From Nocardioides panacis (GTDB lineage: Bacteria > Actinomycetota > Actinomycetes > Propionibacteriales > Nocardioidaceae), in contig NZ_CP077062.1 of the NCBI RefSeq assembly GCF_019039255.1, positions 124,001 to 188,000 of the forward strand: DNA of 64,000 nt, read 5' to 3'. The notes under the pieces are model-generated. The model saw nothing but the letters and a program-made list of their open reading frames with translations. It made no database searches and was not told where the DNA came from. Positions 53,168 through 61,953 of this stretch are shown one piece after another. Every line of letters starts with the position of its first letter. The stretch's first letter is position 1. A program made the position numbers and the translations under genes.

Positions 53168-54865
53168 GTGGGTGACACCGACCCGACACACCGCAGCGGC
53201 GCCCCGACCCGCCCCGTGCTGATCGCCGTCGCGCAGCCCGACGTGCTGAGCCAGGTCGAGCGCGAGCTGCACAACCGCTACCGCTCCGACTACCGCGTCG
53301 TCTGCCTGAGGTCGCGCGAGGCGACCCTCGCCCTGCTGGAGGAGCTCGCCGGGACCGGCCAGCAGGTCGCCCTGGTGCTCGCCGGGGAGGAGCTCGCGGA
53401 CGCGTCCGGGACGGCGCTGCTGGCGGAGGTACGACGCACGTTCCCGCAGGCGCTGCGGGCCCTGCTGGTCGAGTGGGGCCGGCTGGGAGACTCCCGGACC
53501 GGGGACGCGATCTTCGAGGCGATCTCCCGGGGCCGCATGGACCACTACCTGCTGGTGCCCTCGCAGCCCCCGGACGAGCAGTTCCACCAGGCCGTGTCGA
53601 GCTTCCTGCTGACCTGGGCCGAGTCGCGGCAGCGCGCCCCGCACACGGCGAACGTGATCGGGCAGAGCTGGTCGGGCCGGGCGTACGAGCTGCGGTCCGT
53701 GCTCGAGCGCTGCGCGCTGCCGCACCGGTTCCACCTGGCCGACTCGGACGAGGCGCGGGTCCTCCTCGCCGGCGCGGGACGGAGGAGCTTCCCGCTGATC
53801 GTCTGGCCGGACGGGAACATCCTGGAGGACCCGAGCGACGCGGAGATCGCGAAGGCCTCTGGGACCACGGTCGAGCCGGACCGGCAGGAGTACGACCTGG
53901 TGATCGTCGGCGGCGGGCCCGCCGGCCTCTCCGCGGGCGTGTACGGCGCCTCGGAGGGTCTGCACACGCTGGTGATCGACTCGGGCGGCGTCGGCGGGCA
54001 GGCCACGGCGAGCTCCTCGATCCGCAACTACCTGGGGTTCCCTCGCGGCGTCAGCGGCGGCGAGCTGGCCCGCCGGGCGTTCGAGCAGGCCTGGGTCTTC
54101 GGTGCCCGCTTCGCCTTCATGCAGCGCGTCACCGGCCTGGAGCTGGACCGGGACGGCGGCGTCGTGGTCACGCTGCAGAACGGCGGGGTGGTGGTGGGCC
54201 GGTCGGTCGTGCTGGCGATGGGCGCGACCTACCGTCGGCTCGGCATCGGCTCCCTGGAGGACCTGCAGGGCGCGGGTGTCTTCTACGGCGCCGCGGCGTC
54301 CGAGGCGACGAGCGTGTCGGGCGAGGACGTCTACGTCGTCGGCGGGGCGAACTCGGCGGGACAGGCCGCCCTGCACCTCGCACGGTTCGCGCGCCGGGTC
54401 ACGCTCGTGGTCCGCGCCGGTTCCCTCGAGTCCGGCATGTCGCACTACCTGGTGCGCCAGATCGAGGCGACCCCGCACATCGACGTACGCACGGGGACCG
54501 AGGTCGTCGACGGCGGCGGCGGCACCTGGCTGGAGTACCTCGTGCTGCGGGACCGCGCCGGCGGCGGCGAGGAGAAGGTCGACGCCGACGCGCTGTTCCT
54601 GATGATCGGGGCGGTGCCGCACACGGACTGGCTGCCGCCGACGATCGAGCGGGACCCTTCGGGCTTCGTGATGACCGGGTCGGACCTGGGCGCCGGTGCG
54701 TTCGGGTCGCTCGGCCGCCCGCCGCTGCCGCTGGAGACCAGCCTCCCCGGGGTGCTCGCGGTCGGGGACGTCCGGCACGGTTCCGTACGACGCGTGGCGT
54801 CCGCCGTGGGGGAGGGGTCGATCGCGATCCGGCTCGTGCACCGCCTGCTCACCGCGCAGGGCTGA
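53168..54865 (+). CDS. Pseudo-receiver/thioredoxin-fold/thioredoxin-reductase-like fusion
   Basis: This 565-residue flavoprotein-like fusion has three parts. Residues 15-140 resemble a receiver domain, but the acidic pair, the phospho-Asp (LVLAGEELA where relatives have LLLADYRMP) and the Lys (LVPSQPP) are all replaced. Residues 155-235 form a glutaredoxin-like fold without CxxC (IGQSWSGRAYELRSVLE). From 245 a thioredoxin-reductase module has FAD motif VGGGPAGLSAG and NAD(P)H motif VVGGANSAGQA near 391. The CxxC redox pair is missing: the site reads FYGAAASEA. The family is known as fused regulator/reductase proteins; activity is probably not disulfide reduction. GTG 53168 fits the TACGCT box. 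Confidence 0.85.
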   Translation: MGDTDPTHRSGAPTRPVLIAVAQPDVLSQVERELHNRYRSDYRVVCLRSREATLALLEELAGTGQQVALVLAGEELADASGTALLAEVRRTFPQALRALLVEWGRLGDSRTGDAIFEAISRGRMDHYLLVPSQPPDEQFHQAVSSFLLTWAESRQRAPHTANVIGQSWSGRAYELRSVLERCALPHRFHLADSDEARVLLAGAGRRSFPLIVWPDGNILEDPSDAEIAKASGTTVEPDRQEYDLVIVGGGPAGLSAGVYGASEGLHTLVIDSGGVGGQATASSSIRNYLGFPRGVSGGELARRAFEQAWVFGARFAFMQRVTGLELDRDGGVVVTLQNGGVVVGRSVVLAMGATYRRLGIGSLEDLQGAGVFYGAAASEATSVSGEDVYVVGGANSAGQAALHLARFARRVTLVVRAGSLESGMSHYLVRQIEATPHIDVRTGTEVVDGGGGTWLEYLVLRDRAGGGEEKVDADALFLMIGAVPHTDWLPPTIERDPSGFVMTGSDLGAGAFGSLGRPPLPLETSLPGVLAVGDVRHGSVRRVASAVGEGSIAIRLVHRLLTAQG

Positions 54866-54880
54866 CCCGGGGCCGGCCGC

Positions 54881-55357
54881 TCAGGCGTGCTGGTCCGACG
54901 GCGGCCGGACGGGCTGCACCGACCAGGGGGGCGGCTCGTCGTCGCCGGACTCCTCGTCGCGCTCCGCGGCCTCGGCCGTGGCCTGCACCTTGCCCGCCGC
55001 GTGGTGGACCGGTGCGTAGACGGCGTACAGCTGCAGTGGTTCGTCGCCGATGTTGGTGACGTTGTGCCAGGTACCGGCGGGCACGAAGATCGCCCAGCCG
55101 TCCTCCACCTCGCGGTCGAAGTCGAGGTGGTCCTTCGCGCTGCCCATCTGCACGCGGCCGCGGCCGGCGTCGAGCCGCAGGAACTGGTCGGTCCCGGGGT
55201 GTGCCTCGAGGCCGATGTCGCCGCCCACCGGGATCGACATCAGCGTCAGCTGGAGGTGCTTCCCGGACCAGGCGACCGTGCGGTAGGTGGTGTTCTCGAG
55301 CGTCGCCTGCTCGAGGTCGAAGCTCTGCGGCTCCGGGCCGATGTCCTTGATCGTCAT
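54881..55357 (-). CDS. Cupin-domain protein
   Basis: This 158-residue protein has a cupin beta-barrel: GGDIGLEAHPGTDQFLRLDAGRGRVQMG (residues 45-72) is motif 1 with His and Glu/Asp ligands, and PAGTWHNVTNIG near 98 is motif 2 with the second His. The YAPVHHAAGKV motif and the acidic C-terminal tail resemble cupins of the mannose-6-phosphate-isomerase-like type found beside stress genes. Substrate unknown. ATG 55357 rather than longer starts. It is convergent with the reductase-like gene. Confidence 0.85.
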   Translation of the reverse strand: MTIKDIGPEPQSFDLEQATLENTTYRTVAWSGKHLQLTLMSIPVGGDIGLEAHPGTDQFLRLDAGRGRVQMGSAKDHLDFDREVEDGWAIFVPAGTWHNVTNIGDEPLQLYAVYAPVHHAAGKVQATAEAAERDEESGDDEPPPWSVQPVRPPSDQHA

Positions 55358-55437
55358 GGTGCGCTCCAGTCGCCGAAGAGGGGTCGCGTCCACTCTCGCA
55401 GACCGCCCACCTTCCGGGCGTCGCCAGACGCGCCGGG

Positions 55438-56262
55438 TCACCAGTCCTGGGGCGCGAACTGGCTGAGGACGAGCTCGGCGCCCTGCGGGTCCCGGACCAC
55501 GGCCCGGCGCACCCACCGGTCCTCCGCGGTCGAGACGACCACCCCGCCGAGCGTCTCCACGGTGGCGGCCGAGGCGTCCCGGTCGGCGACGGCGAAGACC
55601 ACCTGCCAGTGCGGCCTCTCGCCGTCGGCGAGCGGCTCGAAGGCCGCGACCACGTCCGCGAAGCCCTCGGGGGCGTGCGCCTGGCGGGTCCGGATGCCGG
55701 GGTCCACGGTGGCCTCGAGGTGGTCGCCGTAGCCCGGCACCGAGACCGAGGTCGCGAACCCGGAGGCGCCGTAGGCCCAGCCCAGCACCGGGCCGTAGAA
55801 GTCACACGCCGCCGGGAGGTCGGCGGTGCGCAGGTTGCTGAAGTTCCAGGCGCCGGGCTGGTTGACGACCTGCACCCCGAGTCGCCGGCGGGCCTGCCAG
55901 AGCCGGAGCTCGGCACCCTCGGGGTCGAGCACGGTCGCGGTGCGTCCACCGGGACCCGCGTCCAGCGGGCCGGAGACCAGCGTCCCCCCGGCCGCGACGA
56001 GCCGGGCTGCCGTGTCGTCGGCGTCGTCGACCGCGACGTACGTGCTCCACCGGGCGGGACCGCTCGACGGCCCGGCCACCGCCGCGACGTCCCGGCCGTC
56101 GAGCTGGGCGATCACGTAGCGGAACGGGGCGTCCGGCGGGGTCGCGTCGGCGAACGTCCAGCCGAACAGGGCGGCGTAGAACGCGGTGCCGGCGTCCACG
56201 TCGGGCAGGTCGACGTCGACCCAGGAGGGGACGCCGTGCGGGAAGGTGCGGGCCTCGGGCAT
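55438..56262 (-). CDS. Two-domain VOC (glyoxalase/bleomycin-resistance-like) protein
   Basis: This 274-residue protein has two VOC repeats. The first starts [24 protein letters not shown] near residue 11, the second [24 protein letters not shown] near 137; each ends with DPxGAEL-type strands ([25 protein letters not shown]). Related actinobacterial proteins are annotated as hydroxylases or dioxygenases, with no proven role. ATG 56262 (MPEARTF) matches homologue starts; GTG 56271 adds three residues. Confidence 0.85.
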   Translation of the reverse strand: MPEARTFPHGVPSWVDVDLPDVDAGTAFYAALFGWTFADATPPDAPFRYVIAQLDGRDVAAVAGPSSGPARWSTYVAVDDADDTAARLVAAGGTLVSGPLDAGPGGRTATVLDPEGAELRLWQARRRLGVQVVNQPGAWNFSNLRTADLPAACDFYGPVLGWAYGASGFATSVSVPGYGDHLEATVDPGIRTRQAHAPEGFADVVAAFEPLADGERPHWQVVFAVADRDASAATVETLGGVVVSTAEDRWVRRAVVRDPQGAELVLSQFAPQDW

Positions 56263-56314
56263 GCCCACCACCGTGCCAGCCGTCGCGGCCGGCCGTCGAG
56301 TGCCGGACCGGCGG

Positions 56315-56626
56315 TCAGCCGGCGCCCTGCTCCTCGCGCCGCTGGTGCAGGCGCTGCTGGGCGTCGGGCAGGAAGGCCAGGCACGGCGCGTCGGTGCCCG
56401 GGTGCTTCTCGGTGAGGTGGAAGACCCAGCGGTCCATGGCCGCCATGAAGCCGTTGTCGCCGCCGGGGCGGTAGGCGGACCACTTGAGGTGGCCGCGGGC
56501 GACGCACTGCGAGCAGCTGATCTTGTAGACGAACCGGTCGTTGGCGTCGACGTCGATCTTCACCCGGGCCAGCGAGCCGGCCTCCGAGGCGGCCTTCTTC
56601 TCACGAGCGGATCGGCTCGCCGTCAT
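56315..56626 (-). CDS. Conserved small protein, unknown function
   Basis: This 103-residue protein is not recognised. It has a CSQC pair near residue 38, a W and a [13 protein letters not shown] stretch near 70 with one more Cys, which could make a zinc site with the first pair. N- and C-termini are charged ([22 protein letters not shown]). Strong third-position GC bias and a complete frame support a real gene. Confidence 0.65.
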   Translation of the reverse strand: MTASRSAREKKAASEAGSLARVKIDVDANDRFVYKISCSQCVARGHLKWSAYRPGGDNGFMAAMDRWVFHLTEKHPGTDAPCLAFLPDAQQRLHQRREEQGAG

Positions 56627-56791
56627 GTCGCACCTCTGTCGTGTCCGGGGACGCGGAGCCTACCCCCGGGCCGGCCGGCGGCGCCGGGCGGTTCAGTCCG
56701 CCCTGTACCCGAGGTGCCCGCTCGTGGAAAATCGAGACGGGTCAGGCTCGGGCCTGCACGGGACATCCGCTTCGAATGGAGGGTTGACGCC

Positions 56792-57616
56792 ATGGCGTTC
56801 GTGACGACCGGGGACGGGACGGAGATCTACTACAAGGACTGGGGGAGCGGTCAGCCGATCATGTTCCACCACGGGTGGCCGCTGAGCTCCGACGACTGGG
56901 ACGCGCAGATGATGTTCTTCGCCCTGCGCGGTTACCGGGTGGTGGCCCACGACCGGCGCGGCCACGGCCGCTCCACCCAGACGTCGGACGGGCACGACAT
57001 GGACACCTACGCGGCCGATGCCCGGGCCGTGGTCGAGCACCTCGACCTGCGCGACGTCGTGCACGTCGGGCACTCCACCGGAGGCGGTGAGGTCACCCGC
57101 TACGTGGCCCGCCACGGCAACGGCCGGGTGGCCAAGGCGGTGCTCATCAGCGCGGTCCCGCCGGTGATGCTGCAGTCCGCGGACAACCCGGGCGGGCTCC
57201 CCCTCGAGGTGTTCGACAGCTTCCGCGAGGGCACCGGCTTCCACCGCGCGCAGTTCTTCCTCGACGTCGCCTCGGGGCCGTTCTACGGCTACAACCGTCC
57301 GGGCGCCGAGGTCTCGCAGGGCGTCATCCGGAACTGGTGGCGGCAGGGGATGATGGGCGGCGCCAAGGCGCACTACGAGGGCATCAAGGCGTTCTCGGAG
57401 ACGGACTTCACCGAGGACCTGCAGATGATCCAGGTGCCGACCCTGGTGATGCACGGCGACGACGACCAGGTGGTGCCCATCGCGGACTCGGCCGAGCTGT
57501 CGATCACGCTGCTCAAGGACGGCACGCTCAAGGTGTACCCGGGCTACCCGCACGGCATGTGCACCACGCACGCCGACGTGATCAACCGGGACCTGCTCGC
57601 GTTCATCGAGTCCTGA
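56792..57616 (+). CDS. Non-haem haloperoxidase-like alpha/beta hydrolase
   Basis: This 274-residue hydrolase matches the cofactor-free chloroperoxidase/arylesterase group: [17 protein letters not shown] near residue 25, [12 protein letters not shown] near 50, nucleophile Ser 95 in [12 protein letters not shown], acid in [11 protein letters not shown] near 223 and His in [12 protein letters not shown] near 251. Such enzymes hydrolyse esters and, with peracids, can halogenate; the natural substrate is unknown. Start ATG 56792. Confidence 0.9.
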   Translation: MAFVTTGDGTEIYYKDWGSGQPIMFHHGWPLSSDDWDAQMMFFALRGYRVVAHDRRGHGRSTQTSDGHDMDTYAADARAVVEHLDLRDVVHVGHSTGGGEVTRYVARHGNGRVAKAVLISAVPPVMLQSADNPGGLPLEVFDSFREGTGFHRAQFFLDVASGPFYGYNRPGAEVSQGVIRNWWRQGMMGGAKAHYEGIKAFSETDFTEDLQMIQVPTLVMHGDDDQVVPIADSAELSITLLKDGTLKVYPGYPHGMCTTHADVINRDLLAFIES

Positions 57617-57638
57617 CGTCGGCGGTCCGGCCCCGACG

Positions 57639-58058
57639 ATGTCGCCGGCCGGCGGCACCGGGTCGCCGCACCGGGCCTACCCCCGCGCCGCCCTGGCGTT
57701 CGTGGACTGGCAGGTGCGGCGCGGGCTGATGAACCCCCACGACCACGAGCGTCCGGGCAGCCCGTGGTGGCGGGCGGTGAGCGAACGGCTGCTGCGCGAC
57801 ACCTGCGAGGCGCGGCTGGGCCTCCTCGGCCACCCGGGGCCGGGGTCGTCGGCCAGCGTCGAGCCCTACGCCTGGGCGGCGACCGAGCTGCGGGTCCCCG
57901 AGCTCGCCGACCTCGTCTGCGGAAGCACGCCGAGCTACGCGTGGGACCCGCACGACTGCGACCCCTGGTCGCCCCCGCCGACGCGCCTGGTGCGCGTCGT
58001 ACGACGCACCCTCCCGGCGGGCCGGGTCAGCCGCGGACCCGCCGGCGGCGCACGCTGA
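57639..58058 (+). CDS. Hypothetical protein
   Basis: This 139-residue protein is not recognised. It begins RAYPRAALAFVDWQVRRGLMNP and has a WDPHDCDPWSPPP motif near residue 101, with several Trp/His/Asp. No signal peptide or membrane helix. It begins 22 bases after the hydrolase and its last 32 bases overlap the convergent gerW-type gene. Codon bias supports coding. Confidence 0.55.
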   Translation: MSPAGGTGSPHRAYPRAALAFVDWQVRRGLMNPHDHERPGSPWWRAVSERLLRDTCEARLGLLGHPGPGSSASVEPYAWAATELRVPELADLVCGSTPSYAWDPHDCDPWSPPPTRLVRVVRRTLPAGRVSRGPAGGAR

Positions 58059-58356
58059 GGAGGAAGACGGCGAGGACCACGCCGGCCACGGTGATGATCC
58101 GGTTCGGGTCGACCGCCGGGCGCCAGCTGACCTGGCCGTTGTTGATCACGAACGCCCCGGCCGGGCGGCCGGTCACCCCGAAGCCACCGCCCTCTCCCTC
58201 CTGGCCCTTCTCGTCGTGACCGGTGCCGCCGCCCCCGCCTCCACCGACGACGGCGGCCGGGATGACGGTGAGTCCGTTCTGCTCGTAGGGATCGCCGAAC
58301 ACGCGCTTGACCGTGATCGAGTCCCGGGCCGTGCTCAGGACTTCGGTGACATTCAT
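58027..58356 (-). CDS. GerW (YtfJ)-family protein
   Basis: This 109-residue protein has the GerW pattern: VKRVFGDPYEQNGLTVIPAAVV near residue 16, a glycine-rich loop GGGGGGGTGHDEKGQEGEGGGFG, GRPAGAFVINNGQVSWRPAVDPNR and a C-terminal membrane helix (ITVAGVVLAVFLLSVRRRR). In Bacillus, YtfJ/GerW is a spore protein; in actinobacteria the family is widespread in non-sporulating species, so the role differs or is unknown. Confidence 0.82.
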   Translation of the reverse strand: MNVTEVLSTARDSITVKRVFGDPYEQNGLTVIPAAVVGGGGGGGTGHDEKGQEGEGGGFGVTGRPAGAFVINNGQVSWRPAVDPNRIITVAGVVLAVFLLSVRRRRVRG

Positions 58357-58513
58357 GGGTTGCCTCCAACGACGTGACAGGTCCTGTTCCCACCAGCCTG
58401 CGCGCGTCCCCGGGTCGGGGGAATAGTCCCCTCGGATCGCGAAGAGTGATCCCTGGGTCACGTCGTCACCGTTGTCGGTGCGGGGCGGGGGAGGGCGGGG
58501 CAGGATGGGCGGC

Positions 58514-58966
58514 ATGGACGACGCGCACGACCGGGACCCCGCTGAGCAGGACCCGTTCGACCTGCACCGGTTCGTGACGGCGCAGGACACCGACGACACG
58601 TACGCCACCGCGCTCGGCGAGCTGCGCCGCGGACGCAAGCGCAGCCACTGGATGTGGTTCGTGTTCCCGCAGGTCAGCGGGCTCGGGCGCAGCGCCGTCG
58701 CGAAGCACTTCGAGCTCAGCGGCGCCGACGAGGCGCGGGCCTACCTCGCCCACCCGGTGCTCGGCCCCCGGCTGCGCGAGTGCGCCCGGGCGATGACGGA
58801 GCTGCCGGGCCGCGACGCCGTCGAGGTGCTCGGGCCGGTGGACGCCGCCAAGCTGCGCTCGTCCATGACGCTCTTCGGGTACGTCGACCAGGAGCCGGTG
58901 TTCACCGAGGTGCTGGACCGGTACTTCGACGGGCAGCGGGACGAGGAGACGCTGCGCCGGCTGTAG
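58514..58966 (+). CDS. DUF1810-family protein
   Basis: This 150-residue protein matches DUF1810 (NTP-hydrolase-like, calpastatin-annotated): DPFDLHRFVTAQDTDDTYATALGELRRGRKRSHWMWFVFPQ at residues 11-51, shown in part as RSHWMWFVFPQVSGLG, then HPVLGPRLRECARAM and a C-terminal SSMTLFGYVD. Function is unknown; structures suggest an ADP-ribose or nucleotide role. ATG 58514 is chosen; ATG 58505 is equally possible. Confidence 0.83.
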   Translation: MDDAHDRDPAEQDPFDLHRFVTAQDTDDTYATALGELRRGRKRSHWMWFVFPQVSGLGRSAVAKHFELSGADEARAYLAHPVLGPRLRECARAMTELPGRDAVEVLGPVDAAKLRSSMTLFGYVDQEPVFTEVLDRYFDGQRDEETLRRL

Positions 58967-58978
58967 CGCCGGGCGCCG

Positions 58979-59167
58979 TCAGGGCTGCTCGACGCGCTTG
59001 GCCGGGCAGTCGGGGTTCGGGCAGTAGTCGACCGCCACCATCTCGCCGGGGTTCAGCTCGGCGCGGTTCTCGTTGGACTCGTCGAAGTCGATGGTGCCGT
59101 GGGCCAGCTCGGTCCCGCACGTCTCGCAGTGGGTGGGCCAGGTCTGCTCGTCCGTCACGTCGCTCAT
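58979..59167 (-). CDS. Small zinc-ribbon-like protein
   Basis: This 62-residue protein has HCETCG (residues 13-18) and YCPNPDC (48-54), a four-cysteine zinc ribbon with a short acidic middle. It has no known function. ATG 59167 has TAGCGT six bases upstream, with GGAGGG in between. The gene is coded tail-to-tail with the DUF1810 gene, 12 bases apart. Confidence 0.75.
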   Translation of the reverse strand: MSDVTDEQTWPTHCETCGTELAHGTIDFDESNENRAELNPGEMVAVDYCPNPDCPAKRVEQP

Positions 59168-59173
59168 CCCTCC

Positions 59174-59179
59174 ACGCTA
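59174..59179 (-). promoter_or_regulatory. -10 box of the leaderless zinc-ribbon gene promoter
   Basis: TAGCGT on the minus strand, six bases before ATG 59167. It overlaps the stop of the diguanylate cyclase gene. Confidence 0.5.
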
Positions 59180-60265
59180 GCCCCCGACCGGGTCGTAGAC
59201 CGCGAACCCGTCCCGTCCGGCGTTCTTCACCGAGTACATCGCGACGTCCGCGCGGCGCACCAGTTCGTCGGCGTCGAAGTCGTCCTCGGGGTGCTGGAAG
59301 GCCACGCCCACGCTCGCGGTGACCCCGATGTCCAGCTCCCCGTGCCGGACCGGCTCGGCGACCGCCGCCATGATCCGCTCGACCGCGGGGGTCACGTCCT
59401 CGGTGCGGTCGAGCTCCTCGAACAGCACCAGGAACTCGTCACCGCCCCACCGGACGACGGTGTCGTGCGGGCGGACCACCGCGCGGATCCGCTGGGCGAC
59501 GGTGGCGAGCACCTCGTCGCCGACGCTGTGGGAGAACCGGTCGTTGACCACCTTGAAGCCGTCGAGGTCGATGAACGCCAGGGCCAGCACCGGACGCCGC
59601 GCGGTCAGCGCGTGCTGCAGCCGGTCGAAGAGCATGGACCGGTTGCCGACCCCCGTCAGCGAGTCCCGGCTGGCCTGCTCCCTGAGCAGCTGCTCGGACT
59701 CCTGGGCGCGGGCCCGCAGCGTGGCGTGCTCGATCGCGAGCGCGGTGGACACCGCGAACCCCTCGAGCGCCCGGCAGGTCGCCGGGCTGGGTCGGCGGCC
59801 GTCCGCGGGGAGGTCCACCGACAAGATGCCGACCCGGGTGCCGTCGGAGCCGATGAGCGGCGCGAAGAGCGCGTCCTCGGGGTGCCAGGCGTCCTCCGTC
59901 TCCAGCGGCTCGATGTCGGGGATCCAGGTCAGGAGGTCCGAGCGGGCCAGCTCGTTGCGGTGGTCGGCGAACCGGAGCCGGCCCCAGGGCTCGCTCGCGG
60001 CGAGCATCTGGTCCCACATCTCCGCGCTGTCCACGGTGCCCAGCAGCGCCGCCCGGGCGTTCTCGTCCCCGGCCACCGAGGCCACCTCGAAGGTGCCGTC
60101 GGGGTGCGCGATGTTGATCACCGCCACCCCGAAGCCCAGCGCCGCGACGAGGGTCTGACTGAGCAGGTCCAGCATCGTCACCAGGTCGTCGGAGACGGTC
60201 GGGCCGTCCTCGGGCACGCGCCCGTCGGGCGCGTGCGCCCGGAACCCCTCGCGGTCCTGCGGCAT
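59177..60265 (-). CDS. GAF-GGDEF diguanylate cyclase
   Basis: This 362-residue cytoplasmic enzyme makes the second messenger c-di-GMP. A GAF domain (about residues 28-190) is linked by a short coiled coil to the GGDEF domain (DSLTGVGNRSMLFDRL near 201). The active site is intact GGDEF (274-278), and an RxxD inhibitory site (RPHD, 265-268) lies five residues before it, so product inhibition is likely. The N-terminal 25 residues are disordered. ATG 60265 follows GGGGGAAG. It could feed PilB or flagellar control in this genome. Confidence 0.92.
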   Translation of the reverse strand: MPQDREGFRAHAPDGRVPEDGPTVSDDLVTMLDLLSQTLVAALGFGVAVINIAHPDGTFEVASVAGDENARAALLGTVDSAEMWDQMLAASEPWGRLRFADHRNELARSDLLTWIPDIEPLETEDAWHPEDALFAPLIGSDGTRVGILSVDLPADGRRPSPATCRALEGFAVSTALAIEHATLRARAQESEQLLREQASRDSLTGVGNRSMLFDRLQHALTARRPVLALAFIDLDGFKVVNDRFSHSVGDEVLATVAQRIRAVVRPHDTVVRWGGDEFLVLFEELDRTEDVTPAVERIMAAVAEPVRHGELDIGVTASVGVAFQHPEDDFDADELVRRADVAMYSVKNAGRDGFAVYDPVGG

Positions 60266-60456
60266 GTTCGACTTCCCCCGTCGACGATCAGCTCCAGCAG
60301 CCCGAGTGTAGGGCGAAACGCGGAACCGGTGTCCGTTTTGTCCCAGATGCCACGCTCCTGCCACTGGTCCACCCGGGTGTTTGGCCGCACCGGAACCCGG
60401 GGACCGTGACCCCTGCGTGCCCCCGCGCGCCCCGCCGTACCTTCCTCGGAGGAACG

Positions 60457-60903
60457 ATGACCAGCAGCACCAGCACCAGCACCCGCACCGACCGCCCGGC
60501 CACCTCGGCCCCCACCTCGACGTACGCCGTCTTCAGCAGCCTCGTGGGGCTGGCGGCACTGGTGGTGCTCGCGCAGGGCCTGTGGGCCGGCCTGTTCCTG
60601 GAGCACGACGGGAAGCGGGACGCCGCGGCCAGCTGGATAGACGTGCACGCGCGCGGTGCCGACCTCGCGATCCTGCTCGCGGTGCTCGCCACCGTGTGGG
60701 CCGTCTGGAAGCTCCGCTCCCGCCGGGACCTGTGGGCCGGCAGCCTGGTCCTCGTCGTCCTGCTGGTGCTCGAGTCCTACCTCGGCGGCGCGATCCGGGA
60801 CGCCGGCAAGGACACCCTGACCGCCGTGCACGTCCCGCTGGCGATGCTGCTCATGGGCGTCGCCGTCTGGCTCCCGGTGCGGGCGCGGAGCGGCCGCCGC
60901 TGA
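60457..60903 (+). CDS. DUF6220-type membrane protein
   Basis: This 148-residue protein has four membrane helices (AVFSSLVGLAALVVLAQGLWA, LAILLAVLATVWAVWKL, WAGSLVLVVLLVLESYLGG, VHVPLAMLLMGVAVWLPV) after a Ser/Thr-rich N-terminus. It resembles DUF6220 proteins. Function unknown. GGAGGAACG precedes ATG 60457. Its 3' end overlaps the convergent FUSC gene by 53 bases. Confidence 0.72.
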   Translation: MTSSTSTSTRTDRPATSAPTSTYAVFSSLVGLAALVVLAQGLWAGLFLEHDGKRDAAASWIDVHARGADLAILLAVLATVWAVWKLRSRRDLWAGSLVLVVLLVLESYLGGAIRDAGKDTLTAVHVPLAMLLMGVAVWLPVRARSGRR

Positions 60904-61930
60904 GCGGACCCGCCGGTGAAGGCGAGCGGGTCAACCAGCCCATCACCAGGCCGACCCCGACCCCCAGCACCGTCTCGACGCCCCGGTCGCGCAGCAGCAC
61001 GCTGCTCGGCACGGGGGCGGCGAGGTGCACCATCAGCAGCGCGAGCGGCGTGATCGCCACCAGCGCGAAGGCGTAGTTGCGACCGACCAGCAGCTCCGCG
61101 GTGGCCTGCAGCGCGACGACCACCGCGATCAGCACCAGCCCGGTGGGGTCCAGCGCGAACAGCAGCGCGGCCACCCCGAGCCCCACCAGCGTGCCGGCCA
61201 CCCGGTGCACCCCGCGCACGACCTGCGGCACCAGGTCCCGCGCCGCCAGGGGTACGGCGGCCGACACCATCGCCCAGTAGGGGTGCCCGATCCCCAGCGA
61301 CGTCGCCAGCGCGCCGGCCAGCAGCACGCCGCCGGCGTTGCGCAGCACGTGCCGGCGCGCCACCCCGTCGTACGACGGACGGCTGGGCGCACCGGCCGCG
61401 GGCGCCGCCCCGCCCCGCCAGTGCCGCCACCCCGCGCCGGCCGCCCCGACGCCGAGCGCGAAGAGCGCCGAGGCGCCGGCGACCGCCGCGGCCACCGGCA
61501 CGTCGGCGAGGGTGGCCGGCACCGAGGCGCAGGCCGCGAACGAGAACACCAGGAACAGCGGTCCCGGCGGGTGCCAGTCCTGCGCGTCGGAGAGCAGCGA
61601 GCCGGCCGCGGCCACCAGCGCCGCCACCGGGACCGCCAGCCAGCTGCGGTGCGACGAGGTGCCGACCAGCGTGCCGAGGGTGACCGACGCGGTCAGCAGC
61701 ACGGCCAGCGTCGCCTGCATCCGGGCCCGTGAGAGCCGGACGTGGGTGCGGCCGTAGAGCGAGGTGAAGGCGCCGAAGGTGGCGTAGATCGCCAGCTCCA
61801 GGTGACCGGTCGACCACAGCACCAGCAACGGCACGAGCACCGAGAACGACGCACGGGCAGCCACCCGGTGGGCGCCGCGGTGCGGGCCCACGTGCAGCAG
61901 CTGCGCGGTCAGTCCGGGGTGGTCGCTCAC
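60851..61930 (-). CDS. FUSC-family membrane transporter
   Basis: This 359-residue protein has two blocks of about five membrane helices each, the FUSC/aromatic-acid-exporter layout: GHLELAIYATFGAFTSLYGRTH near residue 42, and GIGHPYWAMVSAAVPL near 221 with RVAGTLVGLGVAALLF. Members export aromatic acids or anchor in the envelope; no specific substrate. GTG 61930 is used because the frame continues upstream into the DeoR-like remnant by chance. A proline- and arginine-rich tail ends it. Confidence 0.8.
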   Translation of the reverse strand: MSDHPGLTAQLLHVGPHRGAHRVAARASFSVLVPLLVLWSTGHLELAIYATFGAFTSLYGRTHVRLSRARMQATLAVLLTASVTLGTLVGTSSHRSWLAVPVAALVAAAGSLLSDAQDWHPPGPLFLVFSFAACASVPATLADVPVAAAVAGASALFALGVGAAGAGWRHWRGGAAPAAGAPSRPSYDGVARRHVLRNAGGVLLAGALATSLGIGHPYWAMVSAAVPLAARDLVPQVVRGVHRVAGTLVGLGVAALLFALDPTGLVLIAVVVALQATAELLVGRNYAFALVAITPLALLMVHLAAPVPSSVLLRDRGVETVLGVGVGLVMGWLTRSPSPAGPLSGGRSAPAPGARRRRP

Positions 61931-61953
61931 CGGACCAGTGTCCTCCAGCCGGT

